DNA of 64,000 nucleotides, from contig CANOFW010000001.1 in NCBI GenBank assembly GCA_947565425.1, forward strand, positions 202,437 to 266,436, given 5' to 3'. The translations under genes were made by a program, and so were the position numbers. Positions 24,931 through 35,514 of the stretch are shown in pieces. The first letter of the stretch is position 1. Each line of letters starts with the position of its first letter. The notes beneath the pieces were generated by a model. The model ran no database searches. It was given only the letters and a program-made list of their open reading frames with translations, and was not told where the DNA came from. The DNA is from an uncultured Lachnospiraceae bacterium. Its GTDB lineage: Bacteria; Bacillota; Clostridia; Lachnospirales; Lachnospiraceae.

Positions 24931-26628
24931 TATAATGCAAAATATGCATCCACTCCGTTTGCGATTCCCTGCACCATTCTTGCCTGATATGCAGAATCTG
25001 ACATTTGCCTGTCCTCGGAGGGATTAGACATATAACCCATCTCTAAGATTGTCACCGGCACACTGCACCAGTTAATACCACTCATGGTATCGGTTTCCCA
25101 GATGCCACCATTTTTACAGCCGCAAGCTGCCACAAAATTCGCCAGAATTTGTTCCGAAAGTCTTCTACTCTGGCTATAATATGCTCCACAATAAACATTT
25201 GCAGGCGTCTGACAAATCGTAATTGCTCCATTTACACTTGCATTGGTAGAACTGTTTGCATGAATGCGGATAAATGCGTCCGCGCGGGCATTGTTGGCAA
25301 TCGCCGCCCTTGCGCTATTACTGATATTGACGTCATGCATTGTCCGTACCATTAAGACATCATAACCTCGCCGCGTCAATTCTTCCTGTAATTTTAACGC
25401 TACCTCCAGCGTCAACTGATACTCCGGCCTTCCGGTTGCTGCACCGCTAGTACCGCTTGCCACTTTCGCTTTCTGTGAGGAGGCGCCCGGACCAATCGGC
25501 TCTAAAGAACTGTCGCCTCTTTGCTGATGCCCGGCGTCAATACAGATAAGTTTTACATCCTTAGTCTTCACTTTCTTTTTCTTCGACCATGCCGAATAAT
25601 ATGTTTTGACTTTCCCATGCTCCTTTACCTTGCGAAATGCCCGCATCCTTACATAATAAGTGGTGGAATTCTCCAGGTTCCCAATCGTCTTCTTAGAAAC
25701 ATTCCGTTTCAAGGTAACACGCACAGCGCCCGAAAATCCAGGATTCTTTGCATATTGTAATTGATAACCGCTGCACTGTTTGGACTGCTTCTTGTAAGCA
25801 ACCGTAAAGCCTTTTTTCTCAGCGCTCACTTGTATATTGGCAACTTTTTTCGGTATGATCTTAAACTTTCTTGTCACGCTTCCTTTATATCTGCCGCGAA
25901 AAGAAATTTTAACCGTATGGGTTCCGACATTCTTCGCTTTGCCATTTTTCACAACATAATATTTTGCACTGATTTTCTTCCCCCTGGCATCCATAATATT
26001 CACTCGCGGGGAGCGCATTCTGCCATTATATGTATATGACGTTGTGGAAAGCGTTATTTTCTTAATCCGCGGAATAAGCGTTTGTTTGCTGACCTTCCCA
26101 CAGACGGTACAGCAATTGACAATTTTCCCTCGCTTTTTCGTTGTTGCCCGGGTAATCTTATCCTGATAGCGGTGTCCGGTGGAGGGAATCTTCTCTAGCC
26201 TATCTGCCCCGCACACGTTACAGGTGTAAGTAAAAGTTCCCTCCTTCTCACAGGAAGCTTTCTTCGTAACAATACCCACATTCCATGTATGTTCCGACAA
26301 CTTGGGCAAGACAATCTGCCTTATCCACAACTTCCTGTGTCCCGACTTCATCCAAGAAGATTTTTCCACAGATTTCGCAAGTCCAGTATTCGATATTTCC
26401 TTCCTCTGCACAGGTAGCTTCTCTGTGTTCACTCTTCACCAGAGAGTGTTCTTCCTCCGGTGTGTCTTCTCTATCCCCTTCGTTATCAGCAACCGCTTTC
26501 TCCATGCTGCTTTCAAGAAGCGTTCCCTCCGCTATCGTTCCTGCCCATACCGTCTCACCACTGCAAGAAAGACACAGAACTATGCTAAGTAAAAGGGCAG
26601 TAACCTTACGCCATGTCCCTTTTTTCAT
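24930..26628 (-). pseudogene. N-acetylmuramoyl-L-alanine amidase, frameshifted
   Basis: Two overlapping frames together make one secreted amidase of about 565 residues. Frame 1 (start 26628, AGGAGG upstream) encodes a signal peptide MKKGTWRKVTALLLSIVLCL and a Cys-pair module with CEICG. Near 26312-26318 the frame shifts: GATAAGGCAGAT (VDKAD) should be followed by ATTGTCTTGCCC, but two bases appear to be missing. Frame 2 carries HTWNVGIVTKKASCE, CNVCG, an Ig/fibronectin-like middle, and the Amidase_3 domain (ICIDAGHQ, RIHANSS, ILEMGY). The zinc and catalytic residues look intact. It is a pseudogene, a reversible phase switch or a sequence error. It follows leuS by 24 bp. Confidence 0.8.
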
Positions 26629-26652
26629 TTCATAGCCTCCTATAAATATTCT

Positions 26653-29061
26653 TTACTTTGCTACAAGATTGATAATTCTGCCAGGAACATAAATTTCTTT
26701 GACGATATTTGCGGGCAGTTTCGCTCCGAGTGCCTCTTTACCTGCCGCAATTGCGGAATCTTTCTCCGCGTCCACCGGAATCGCAACGGTCGCCCTAGTC
26801 TTGCCGTTGACCTGAACCGCTATCTCCACCGTATTCTCCACGGTCTTTGCCTCATCATACTCCGGCCAGGTATTCTCGTATACCCTGCCTTTGTAACCGC
26901 AAACGCTCCAGATCTCCTCCGTGATATGCGGGGCTACCGGATTGAGCAGTAACAAAAATGTCTCAAATTCTGCGCGGTTAATCTTGCCGTCCTTGGAAAA
27001 GTCATTCAAAATAGACATCATAGCCGCAATCGCTGTATTATATTTTAAATTCTCATAATCTGTGCTTACCTTCTTAATAAGCTGATGCATCTTCGTCTCA
27101 AATTCCGAGCGGTAACTGTCGCCATCCACCAGAATATCCTGCAATTTCCATACACGCTCTAAGAATCTGCGGCAGCCCTTGACGCCGTTTTCTGACCATG
27201 AAGCGCTCAAATCAAAGGCGCCAATAAACATCTCATACGTACGCAAGGTGTCTGCGCCGTAATCCATGACAATATCATCCGGATTTACGACATTTCCTCT
27301 GGACTTCGACATTTTCTCACCGTTCTCGCCGAGAATCATGCCGTGAGACGTACGCTTCTGGTACGGTTCGGGCGTCGGTACTACACCCTGATCGTAGAGG
27401 AATTTATGCCAGAACCGGGAGTACAATAAATGCAGCGTCGTATGCTCCATACCACCGTTATACCAATCTACCGGAAGCCAGTAATCCAACGCTTCTTTGC
27501 TCGCTAATGCATGCGGATTCTTAGGATCCGTATAACGCAGGAAATACCAGGAGGAGCCTGCCCACTGAGGCATAGTGTCCGTCTCCCGCTTTGCCGGTCC
27601 GCCGCAGCATGGACATGTCGTATTCACCCAATCCGTCATGGCCGCCAAGGGAGACTCCCCATTATCCGTCGGCATATAGCTGTCAACCTCGGGAAGCTGT
27701 AAAGGCAGTTCACTATCTGGCAGAGCTACATATCCGCACTTCTCGCAATTTACAATGGGAATTGGCTCTCCCCAATAACGCTGGCGGGAAAATACCCAAT
27801 CTCTCAGTTTAAAATTCGTCTTGCCCTTGCCAATCTTCTTTTCCTCTAAAAATTCAATAATCTTTTTCTTGGCCTCTGCGACCTCAAGCCCATCGAGGAA
27901 GCCAGAATTCACTAGTTTACCAGTGGCAACATCTGTGTAAGCCTCTTCCTGCACGTTCTCTCCGCCTGCCACAACCTCAATAATCGGCAGATTAAACTTC
28001 TTGGCAAATTCCCAGTCACGGGTGTCGTGCGCCGGAACCGCCATAATCGCTCCTGTTCCATAGCTCATCAATACATAGTCCGATACCCAGATGGGGATTT
28101 CCTTATCATTTACCGGGTCAACAGCAGCAAGTCCGTCAATCTCTACGCCTGTCTTTTCCTTGGCGAGCTCGGACCTCTCGAAATCTGACTTGCGCGCCGC
28201 CTGCTCCCGATAAGCTGTAATCTCATCCCAGTTCTTAATCTCCTCTTTGTATTTATCAAGAATCGGATGCTCCGGAGAGACAACCATATACGTTGCACCA
28301 AACAGCGTGTCCGGCCTGGTCGTATAAACCGTAAGCTTCTCGTCCTTGCCCGCAAGCGGGAAATCCACTTCCGCACCCTGGCTCTTGCCAATCCAGTTAC
28401 GCTGAGAAACTTTTACGCGCTCAATATAATCAACATCATTTAAACCCTCTAAGAGCTTATCTGCATATTCTGTAATCTTTAACATCCACTGGCTCTTAAC
28501 CTTGCGGACTACCGGCGCACCACAGCGCTCACAGACGCCGTTTACTACTTCCTCATTGGCAAGTCCCACTTTACAGGACGTACACCAGTTAATCGGCATT
28601 TCGCTCTTATAGGCAAGTCCTTCTTTGAACAATTTGAGGAAAATCCACTGTGTCCAATGGTAATATCCCGGGTCTGTAGTGTTGACCTCTCTGTCCCAAT
28701 CAAAGGAATAACCAAGCGCATGAAGCTGCCCCTTAAAACGCTTGACATTGTTCTCCGTCACTACCTTGGGGTGAATCTTATTCTGAATCGCATAGTTCTC
28801 CGTCGGAAGTCCAAATGCATCCCATCCCATGGGATAGAGTACATTATAGCCCTGCATCCTGCGTTTTCTTGCCACGATGTCAAGCGCCGTATAAGGACGC
28901 GGATGTCCAACGTGAAGCCCCTGCCCTGACGGATACGGGAACTCGACCAACGCGTAATATTTTGGTTTGGAATAATCGTCCGTAGCGGCAAATGCCTTCT
29001 CCTCATCCCAAATCTTCTGCCATTTTTCTTCCAATGCTCTGTGATTATATGGTGCTGCCAT
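26653..29061 (-). CDS. leuS: Leucyl-tRNA synthetase
   Basis: Charges tRNA-Leu. Class I synthetase of 802 residues. The HIGH-equivalent is in [19 protein letters not shown] (residues 42-60) and KMSKS in [16 protein letters not shown]. The editing domain lies in the CP1 insertion (about 220-420, with [14 protein letters not shown]). A zinc-type Cys motif, [21 protein letters not shown], appears at about 160. Start ATG 29061 after AGGAGGATAAAAA. A good promoter lies 65 bp upstream, and I see no T-box leader. Confidence 0.98.
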   Translation of the reverse strand: MAAPYNHRALEEKWQKIWDEEKAFAATDDYSKPKYYALVEFPYPSGQGLHVGHPRPYTALDIVARKRRMQGYNVLYPMGWDAFGLPTENYAIQNKIHPKVVTENNVKRFKGQLHALGYSFDWDREVNTTDPGYYHWTQWIFLKLFKEGLAYKSEMPINWCTSCKVGLANEEVVNGVCERCGAPVVRKVKSQWMLKITEYADKLLEGLNDVDYIERVKVSQRNWIGKSQGAEVDFPLAGKDEKLTVYTTRPDTLFGATYMVVSPEHPILDKYKEEIKNWDEITAYREQAARKSDFERSELAKEKTGVEIDGLAAVDPVNDKEIPIWVSDYVLMSYGTGAIMAVPAHDTRDWEFAKKFNLPIIEVVAGGENVQEEAYTDVATGKLVNSGFLDGLEVAEAKKKIIEFLEEKKIGKGKTNFKLRDWVFSRQRYWGEPIPIVNCEKCGYVALPDSELPLQLPEVDSYMPTDNGESPLAAMTDWVNTTCPCCGGPAKRETDTMPQWAGSSWYFLRYTDPKNPHALASKEALDYWLPVDWYNGGMEHTTLHLLYSRFWHKFLYDQGVVPTPEPYQKRTSHGMILGENGEKMSKSRGNVVNPDDIVMDYGADTLRTYEMFIGAFDLSASWSENGVKGCRRFLERVWKLQDILVDGDSYRSEFETKMHQLIKKVSTDYENLKYNTAIAAMMSILNDFSKDGKINRAEFETFLLLLNPVAPHITEEIWSVCGYKGRVYENTWPEYDEAKTVENTVEIAVQVNGKTRATVAIPVDAEKDSAIAAGKEALGAKLPANIVKEIYVPGRIINLVAK

Positions 29062-29125
29062 TTTTTATCCTCCTGGTCTTTATTTTTCAAAGGCTCATAA
29101 ATATATGCTAAGTCATGCTGTTAAA

Positions 29126-29153
29126 ATTCTATCACACAGCACGGTTTTGTCAA
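29126..29153 (-). promoter_or_regulatory. Promoter of leuS
   Basis: Minus-strand -35 TTGACA (29148-29153), 16-bp spacer, -10 TAGAAT (29126-29131). Near-consensus sigma-A type. Confidence 0.8.
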
Positions 29154-29222
29154 GTTTATTTGCTTTTTTCGCTAATGAGCATTTGCTTTTCTCCGGGAGT
29201 TTTTACCGCCCCAATGAATATC

Positions 29223-29795
29223 TCATTTCTTTACCGTAACCGTCTTCGTCTTGCTCCACGCACCGGAAATCAGCTTTTTCCCGGATTTCTTATAGCTGCA
29301 AACCCTGACATAATATTTTTTCCCGGCTTTTAACTTTGTAAATGTGCAGCTATCCTTGGTGTTTTTCGTTACTTTCTGTTTTTGGGCAATCTTTTTAAAC
29401 TTCTTATCCATGCTCACCTGCACCTGATAACCGGTTGCCTTCTTGTCCTTTTTCCACTTCACGGTCAGTTTCCTGCCGCCCTTAGACGCCTTTACTGACT
29501 TCACCGTCTGCTGTTTAGGGCTGACTGTTACAGATACCTTCACGGATTCTTTTCCTGCCTTAACTGTAATGGTTGTTATTCCGCACCCTTTTACGGTTAC
29601 TTTTCCGGTGTTCTTATCCACCACTGCTACTTTCTTATCCGAACTGGCATACGTCAGTCTATTTGCAGAAGCTGCTTTAATTTTAAAGGGCTTTGCCCCA
29701 TAGACAACATTGTATGCTTTCTTTTTGCAGGTAATCCCCTGTTTGTCTTTTATGGTAAATGTCTTGCCGAACTGCTGGATACCACCCCGGAAGAT
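29223..29795 (-). pseudogene. 5'-truncated remnant of an Ig-like/fibronectin-III surface protein
   Basis: The open frame on the minus strand begins right after in-frame TAG and TAA codons (29796-29801) and has no ATG or ribosome site at its head. It encodes a Big_2-like domain (KPFKIKAASANRLTYASSDK, then VTVKGCGITTITVKAG) and a fibronectin-III domain (VKWKKDKKATGYQVQVSMDK), ending GAWSKTKTVTVKK. These usually form the C-terminal end of long secreted proteins. Only GTG codons could start it. I read it as the surviving 3' end of a lost gene; expression is unlikely. Confidence 0.7.
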
Positions 29796-29839
29796 TTACT
29801 ACAGACAAAAAACAAATAATTGCCGCTTATAGCCGCCAA

Positions 29840-29881
29840 AAAACGGCACAATTTCTGATTTTTCGGAAATTGTGCCGTTTT
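29840..29881. terminator. Perfect 16-bp inverted repeat hairpin
   Basis: AAAACGGCACAATTTC and GAAATTGTGCCGTTTT around a 10-base loop. A/T runs on both sides make it a bidirectional terminator candidate in the 306-bp gap before the SOD gene. Apart from this hairpin I see nothing else in the gap that I can support. Confidence 0.7.
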
Positions 29882-30101
29882 CAGGCAAACATTATTTCAT
29901 TCATACATATAATTTTTACTTAGTTTGAGTTGTTCCGTTATTATAGTCAACGAATATGAAAATTTTAGTATAACAAATTGCAACTGTTGATGGAAAGCCT
30001 TTCTTCGCTTTGAGATTCCCCTGTTTTTTAGATAGAAAATATCACCAAATCCCCTCTGGCACAATACTATAAAAGTAACAGAAAAATTACAGGAGATTTC
30101 C

Positions 30102-30629
30102 ATGTCTCATTCAATTATAAATAAAGCTTATGAAAACCCCGGGCTTGCCTTTCTCGAAACAGCCCTCTATCATATGCCGGCTGCCTATGCCGAGATTACT
30201 GGCAATCCTGGAAACGGCGAAATCACAGGGATGGTCCGTTTTTTTCCCACGGATGGCGGCGTGTTAGTCAACGCAGAAATCTATGGGCTTCCCACATCCG
30301 ATACGAACTGTGCGGAAAATATTTTCGGCTTCCACATCCACGAGGGAAATTCATGCACCGGGAACAGCGACGACCCCTACGCAGATGCAGGACAGCACTT
30401 TAATCCCACCTTATGCCCGCATCCCGCACATGAAGGCGACATGATGCCACTGTTCGGCAGCCAGGGGTTTGCTTGGATGATGTATTACACAGAACGTTTT
30501 TCCCTTCCCGATATCATTGGCAGAACCGTCATTATCCATGACAAACCAGATGATTTCACCTCGCAGCCTTCCGGCAACTCTGGTAGCAAGATTGCTTGCG
30601 GTACAATATTTGCTACTGCAAATAGATAA
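30102..30629 (+). CDS. Cu/Zn superoxide dismutase-like protein without signal peptide
   Basis: 175 residues. Copper and zinc ligands of the family are readable: GFHIHEG (His78, His80), AGQHFNP (His99), HPAHEGD (His107, His110, Asp113), VIIHDKPDDF (His146), and the disulfide Cys166 in KIACGTI. The zinc loop between His107 and His110 is much shorter than in E. coli SodC. The active-site Arg usually found before ACG is Lys163. There is no signal peptide, which is unusual because bacterial Cu/Zn SODs are normally exported. AGGAGATTTCC precedes the ATG. SOD activity is plausible but unproven. Confidence 0.85.
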   Translation: MSHSIINKAYENPGLAFLETALYHMPAAYAEITGNPGNGEITGMVRFFPTDGGVLVNAEIYGLPTSDTNCAENIFGFHIHEGNSCTGNSDDPYADAGQHFNPTLCPHPAHEGDMMPLFGSQGFAWMMYYTERFSLPDIIGRTVIIHDKPDDFTSQPSGNSGSKIACGTIFATANR

Positions 30630-30677
30630 CGCTCTGCCAATTAAGTAACATGAGAAAATATCTTTCTACACGGAAAA

Positions 30678-30705
30678 GGAGGCTTCTGACAAGCCTCCCT
30701 TTCTG
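30678..30705 (+). terminator. Terminator after the SOD-like gene
   Basis: GGAGGCTT and AAGCCTCC around CTGAC, followed by CTTTCTGCT, 49 bp after the stop codon. Confidence 0.7.
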
Positions 30706-30859
30706 CTACTTCCACGAATGCCTTGATTGGATTATTCTTTGATATCATCAATGTCTGTGAGGTCCACGCCTGCCACATTCAAAAAACTTATAAATAATCT
30801 TTCTTTAAACTTTCGTAAGTCTCAACCGCATTTTAAAAGTTTAGACGAAAACCTCTGCG

Positions 30860-33076
30860 TTATTCATTCTCCATTTCCGCTACTTCTTCCATCTCAGATA
30901 TCTGCTCCACATTTGTCTCTTCCTTATCCGTCAGCTTAAACTTATCAATCATATCATTGAGTTCCGTTGCTTGCGCTGACAACTCTTGGCTGGTCGCAGA
31001 AGTCTGCTCTGCCGCCGCTGAATTTGTCTGTACCACTTCTGAAATAATCTCAATCGCATCATTGACCTGCTGCATGGAAACATTCTGTTCATTGGAATTC
31101 TCTGCCACAGCCTCTACCGCTTTTACAATCTCATCCATACCGTCGATTACGCCTTGAAGAACGCCTGCCATCTCATCGGCAATCCGATTGCCGCTTTCTA
31201 CCTCACTCAATGCTGCCTGAATCAACTTGCGCGTATCCTCCACGGCATCCGTACACTGATTTGCCAGATGTCCAATCTCACCTGCCACCACAGCAAATCC
31301 ACGGCCTGCTTCCCCGGCTCTTGCCGCCTCTATAGAAGCATTCAATGATAATAAATTTGTCTGGTCTGCAATTTCCTCAATTGTCTGGATGATATTAGAA
31401 ATCTGCATGGAAGCGTCGCTGATCTTACCCATTGCTTTCGTCATCTCGGTAATATATGCACTGCTGGCATTGGCCTGTTCGCCGATTTCCATGGTTTTCT
31501 TATTCATGGTAATTGCATGTTCCGTATTCCTCTGTACCTGCTCGGCAACATCATTTACCGTTGCCAAAAGCTCCTGTACGGATGCCGCCTGATCCGTAGC
31601 GCCCTCTGCTAGAGACTGCGCGCCGTCTGCAAGCTGTGTCGATCCAAGACCCACCTGCTCAGAGGATTCCTTAATATGATTTATCGTATCTGTCAGAGAA
31701 TACTTAATCTTACGCACTGCCTCCAAAATGCCATGGAAATCTCCGATATAAGATTCACGCGCTTTTGAATGAACGCCAAAATTGTTCTCGCTCATCTCGC
31801 CCAGTATGTAATCCACGTCTCCGATAATTTTCTTCATATCCGAAACAATATTCTCTGTGGCTTTGGCAAGGATTAATGTCTCGTCTCTGCTGGCGATTGC
31901 CGGGACATCTGTATGCAAATCGCCCTTTGCCAGCGCAGTCAATCGTTTCGCACATTGATGGATTGGCGTTCCAATATTGTCGGCAAGCTTCCTGACCATG
32001 TAAACTGCTATCACAATGGAAATGATAACAATCAAAATTGTGATAATCATTCCCACGATCGTCTCTTTATTGAAATCCGAGATGGGTGCAGTAATGGCAA
32101 TGCTCCAATCATTGCTGTTCTCGATCGGCGTATAAGCCATAATCTTCCTTACACCGCCATAACGGTAAGTGCCAAACCCGCTCTCGCCGTTCAACATCTT
32201 CTTCTCCAGCTTCGCCACTGGCTTCAATTTGGAATTTGTCTCAGCATCCTTGATACTGTTATCCTTAATCTTTACCAGTTCTTCATTTTTATGCGCAATG
32301 ACGTTGCCTTCACTATCCAGCATGTAAGCGGAACCATTGGCGCTGACATTGACCGCCACCATAATATCATTCAAAAAATTTTCTTCCGGCACAAGGCAAA
32401 CCGCCCCTACCACCTCCGTACCATGGATTCCATCTTTCCACAAAGGGGCTGCAATCCTGATTTCTAAGGAGGACTGATCTTCACTGACAATCGGCTCTGT
32501 GACAAAACTACCGCCCAGCATAGCCGCCTGAAAATAATCGGCATCCGCATGGCTCTCACCTGTAAAAATACTGATACCTTTACTGTCAAGAATGTCACCA
32601 TAAATCAATTCATTGACTTTCACCCGCTCATCAACAATGGCCTTTTTGTCTTCCACGCTTGCCTCATCGCTGGCTAAACGCGCCGTCATTCCTAAATCCT
32701 CGGCAAGATTCTTGTAAGAAGTAATCTCCCACTCCACTCGTTCCGCCGATACGCGTGCCGTCGCATTCATATTCCGCTTTAGGGTAGAATTTGTGCTGCT
32801 GTTATTCAAATAACTGGAAACGATTCCCAGAAGTGACAGGGAGATAATGACAAGCGCCAGTACTGACACTGTTATCTTGCCCTTAATGGTCTCGTGATAT
32901 AACCGTTTAATCTCCTGTATACTCCACTTTCCTCTTTTCGCCGTCTGCTTCTTTCTGACCGCTTTCTCAGTTCCTTTTCCAGTTACATTTGCTGTTTCAT
33001 TTTCACTCGCAGCTTCCTCATTTGTTACGTTTATTGTTTCATTACTATATTCACTTATGTTATTTCCATCTTTCAT
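30860..33076 (-). CDS. Methyl-accepting chemotaxis protein with dCache-type sensor
   Basis: Chemoreceptor of about 738 residues. A charged cytoplasmic tail (about 1-65) precedes TM1 (ITVSVLALVIISLSLLGIVS). The extracellular sensor (about 95-350) has dCache-like motifs such as NDWSIAITAPISDF, and TM2 is IVGMIITILIVIISIVIAVY. HAMP and the signalling coiled coil follow; the hairpin tip reads [20 protein letters not shown] then [21 protein letters not shown] chose ATG 33076 because GGGTGG lies 10 bases upstream; the longer frame starts at a GTG. The ligand is unknown. No flagellar or other che genes are nearby except the 54.5-kb pair. Confidence 0.93.
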   Translation of the reverse strand: MKDGNNISEYSNETINVTNEEAASENETANVTGKGTEKAVRKKQTAKRGKWSIQEIKRLYHETIKGKITVSVLALVIISLSLLGIVSSYLNNSSTNSTLKRNMNATARVSAERVEWEITSYKNLAEDLGMTARLASDEASVEDKKAIVDERVKVNELIYGDILDSKGISIFTGESHADADYFQAAMLGGSFVTEPIVSEDQSSLEIRIAAPLWKDGIHGTEVVGAVCLVPEENFLNDIMVAVNVSANGSAYMLDSEGNVIAHKNEELVKIKDNSIKDAETNSKLKPVAKLEKKMLNGESGFGTYRYGGVRKIMAYTPIENSNDWSIAITAPISDFNKETIVGMIITILIVIISIVIAVYMVRKLADNIGTPIHQCAKRLTALAKGDLHTDVPAIASRDETLILAKATENIVSDMKKIIGDVDYILGEMSENNFGVHSKARESYIGDFHGILEAVRKIKYSLTDTINHIKESSEQVGLGSTQLADGAQSLAEGATDQAASVQELLATVNDVAEQVQRNTEHAITMNKKTMEIGEQANASSAYITEMTKAMGKISDASMQISNIIQTIEEIADQTNLLSLNASIEAARAGEAGRGFAVVAGEIGHLANQCTDAVEDTRKLIQAALSEVESGNRIADEMAGVLQGVIDGMDEIVKAVEAVAENSNEQNVSMQQVNDAIEIISEVVQTNSAAAEQTSATSQELSAQATELNDMIDKFKLTDKEETNVEQISEMEEVAEMENE

Positions 33077-33199
33077 AATACAACTTCCACCCTTCTGGCT
33101 TCCAATAGCTAGACGCGCAGCATTCCCAGAACGGTTCACTCCTGCTTATCGGCATACAGCAAATCCGGCGCGCACTTCTATGTTTCCAACAAAATAATA

Positions 33200-35290
33200 T
33201 TAATCTTCCTCGTTATCCAGCTTATTCTTTCTTGCTTCCACCTCTTTCTCTTGAATATCGGAAGGCGTCTGTTCGTAGCGTGCAAATTCATAGGAGAACA
33301 ACCCGCTTCCACCCGTCATAGAACGAAGATCTGTCATATATCCATAAATCTCCATATAAGGCACATCCGCTGTAACCTCGGTCTTGCCTGCCTCTGCCGG
33401 ATTCATGCCCAGCACACGGCCACGGCGTTTGTTCAGATCACCCATAACATCGCCCGTGTATTTGTCCGGCACAACAACCTTCATGGTAGCAATCGGCTCT
33501 AACAGTACAGGAGAAGCCTCCATAATACCTTTCTTGAACGCCTGAATCGTTGCCATCTTAAACGCCATCTCGGAAGAGTCTACCGGATGATAGGAGCCAT
33601 CGTAGAGCACCGCCTTGACGCCTACTACCGGATATGCCGCCATCGGCCCCTTCAGTACGGACTCCTGCAAGCCTTTCTCAACTGCCGGGAAATAATTCTT
33701 AGGAACGGCTCCGCCTACTACCTGCTGCTCAAATTCATACGTTGACTCTAAATCGCCGCTGGGCTCAAATGTCATCTTTACATGGCCATACTGTCCATGT
33801 CCACCAGACTGTTTCTTATACTTGTACTCCACATCGGATTTCTTACGAATGGTCTCGCGGAAAGCAATCTTAGGCCGGCTTAACTCAATCGTCACCTTAT
33901 AACGCTCAGCAAGTTTGCTCACAACAACTTCCAGATGCTGATCACCGATACCATAAATCAAAGTCTGGCTATTGGCGCTGTCATTTTCAACCTTGAGCGT
34001 TAAATCCTCCTGCATCAACTTCTGCAAAGCCTGAGAAACTTTATCCTCATCGCCTTTATTCTTCGTCTTATATCGCTTGTATGTATATGGTATGGAAATC
34101 TGTGTCTTTCCATATACGACAGGCGTTGCCTTTGTGGAAAGCGTGTCGCGCGTCGTCGACTTTGTCAATTTCGCTAAAGCCCCTAAATCACCCGCATGCA
34201 GCTCTGGCACTTCTTCCGCCTTATTGCCACGCATCACATAGAGCTTGCCGATTTTCATTTCCTGCGCTTTCTCCTCGTTATATAATACATCGTCTGTCTT
34301 CAATACACCGGAGTTCACTTTGATTAACGAATACTTTCCAATAAACGGATCGGCAATCGTTTTGAAAATGTATGCACTCTTTGCCTTTGCGATATCGTAA
34401 TCACCATCAAAGACTTCGTTCGTCTTCATATTAACACCCTTGCACGGGCGCTTCTCAGGACTTGGCAAATACTTGATAATATCATCCAACAACGTGTATA
34501 CGCCCTGTACGAGCGTGCTAGAACCCATAGAAATCGGCACAATACTTCCATCCACAACATTCGTGCGCAGTGCCGAACGAATCTCGAACTCCGAAAATTC
34601 TTCTCCTGAGAAATAACGGTCCATAAACTCTTCACTTGTCTCGGCAACCGCCTCCATCAACGCCTCTCGGCAAATTTCCAGGTTGCTTTGGGAGTAATCG
34701 GGAATCTCTGCCTCTACAACTTCTCCCTTATCATTCCAGCGGTTACCAGTCTGTGCAACTACATTCACGTAGCCGACAAACTTTTCATTCTCACGAATTG
34801 GTAAATGGAACGGCGCAATCTTCTTTCCATACATCTGCTGTAAGTCTTCCACAACCTGGCGGAAACTTGCATTATCGTCATCCATCTCTGTTACGAAAAC
34901 CATACGCGGAATTTTATATTTCTCACAGATATCCCATGCTTTCTGTGTACCAACTTCTACGCCGCTCTTACCGGATACCACGATGATTGCCGCATCCGCA
35001 ACGCTGACTGCTTCTTCCACTTCGCCTACAAAGCCAAAAGAACCTGGCGTGTCCAAAAGATTGATTTTCGTATCTTCCCAGATCACGGGTACAATTGAAG
35101 TATTAATCGAAAAAAGACGTTTGGTTTCTTCTTTGTCGTAATCACTGATGGTATTTCCATCTGTGACCTTTCCCATCCGCTTGGTAATACCGGACAGATA
35201 CGCCATTGCTTCCACCAAAGTCGTCTTTCCACTACCACCGTGCCCCAGCAGGACAACGTTTCTTATCTTATCAGTTGTATAAACATTCAT
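33200..35290 (-). CDS. Elongation factor G paralogue with degenerate GTPase motifs
   Basis: 696 residues with the five-domain EF-G layout and a C-terminal half typical of EF-G2-like paralogues. The P-loop is GHGGSGKT (16-23) instead of AHIDAGKT. G3 is DTPGS (80-84), so the His that activates water in EF-G is missing. G4 is TEMD (134-137) instead of NKxD, which should change guanine recognition. Domain IV carries QSGGHGQYGHVKM, and domain V has MTGGSGLFSYEF. It is probably not the housekeeping EF-G; a role in recycling or stress is possible, but unproven. AGGAGG precedes the ATG, and the gene has its own promoter. Confidence 0.88.
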   Translation of the reverse strand: MNVYTTDKIRNVVLLGHGGSGKTTLVEAMAYLSGITKRMGKVTDGNTISDYDKEETKRLFSINTSIVPVIWEDTKINLLDTPGSFGFVGEVEEAVSVADAAIIVVSGKSGVEVGTQKAWDICEKYKIPRMVFVTEMDDDNASFRQVVEDLQQMYGKKIAPFHLPIRENEKFVGYVNVVAQTGNRWNDKGEVVEAEIPDYSQSNLEICREALMEAVAETSEEFMDRYFSGEEFSEFEIRSALRTNVVDGSIVPISMGSSTLVQGVYTLLDDIIKYLPSPEKRPCKGVNMKTNEVFDGDYDIAKAKSAYIFKTIADPFIGKYSLIKVNSGVLKTDDVLYNEEKAQEMKIGKLYVMRGNKAEEVPELHAGDLGALAKLTKSTTRDTLSTKATPVVYGKTQISIPYTYKRYKTKNKGDEDKVSQALQKLMQEDLTLKVENDSANSQTLIYGIGDQHLEVVVSKLAERYKVTIELSRPKIAFRETIRKKSDVEYKYKKQSGGHGQYGHVKMTFEPSGDLESTYEFEQQVVGGAVPKNYFPAVEKGLQESVLKGPMAAYPVVGVKAVLYDGSYHPVDSSEMAFKMATIQAFKKGIMEASPVLLEPIATMKVVVPDKYTGDVMGDLNKRRGRVLGMNPAEAGKTEVTADVPYMEIYGYMTDLRSMTGGSGLFSYEFARYEQTPSDIQEKEVEARKNKLDNEED

Positions 35291-35325
35291 ATGCCTTCCT
35301 CCAATACATTTTATTTCATGTCTAT

Positions 35326-35354
35326 ATTCTACTAAAATATTAGGAAATTTACAA
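35326..35354 (-). promoter_or_regulatory. Promoter of the EF-G-like gene
   Basis: Minus-strand -35 TTGTAA (35349-35354), 17-bp spacer, -10 TAGAAT (35326-35331), about 35 bp before the start codon. Confidence 0.65.
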
Positions 35355-35449
35355 CCTTTTTATTCAAAATTTACAAAATACTCGTTTCCATCAGACGATT
35401 CCCTGTACATTTGAAAAAGCGTTCCCATAGGAATAACCGCCTATACCTG

Positions 35450-35478
35450 TTGACTTTTGCCCCCTTTTCCCTTACCAT
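35450..35478 (+). promoter_or_regulatory. Promoter of tyrA-aroA
   Basis: -35 TTGACT (35450-35455), 17-bp spacer, -10 TACCAT (35473-35478). The tyrA ATG follows 37 bp later behind AGGAGGAG. Confidence 0.6.
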
Positions 35479-35514
35479 AGGTAAAGAATATTTATACAAG
35501 TTCAGGAGGAGATT

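Noticed and set aside
30736-30840. Possible peptide remnant ending NVAGVDLTDIDDIKE on the minus strand
   Set aside because: Looks protein-like for about 25 codons but has no start codon before an in-frame TGA; at most a gene fragment.
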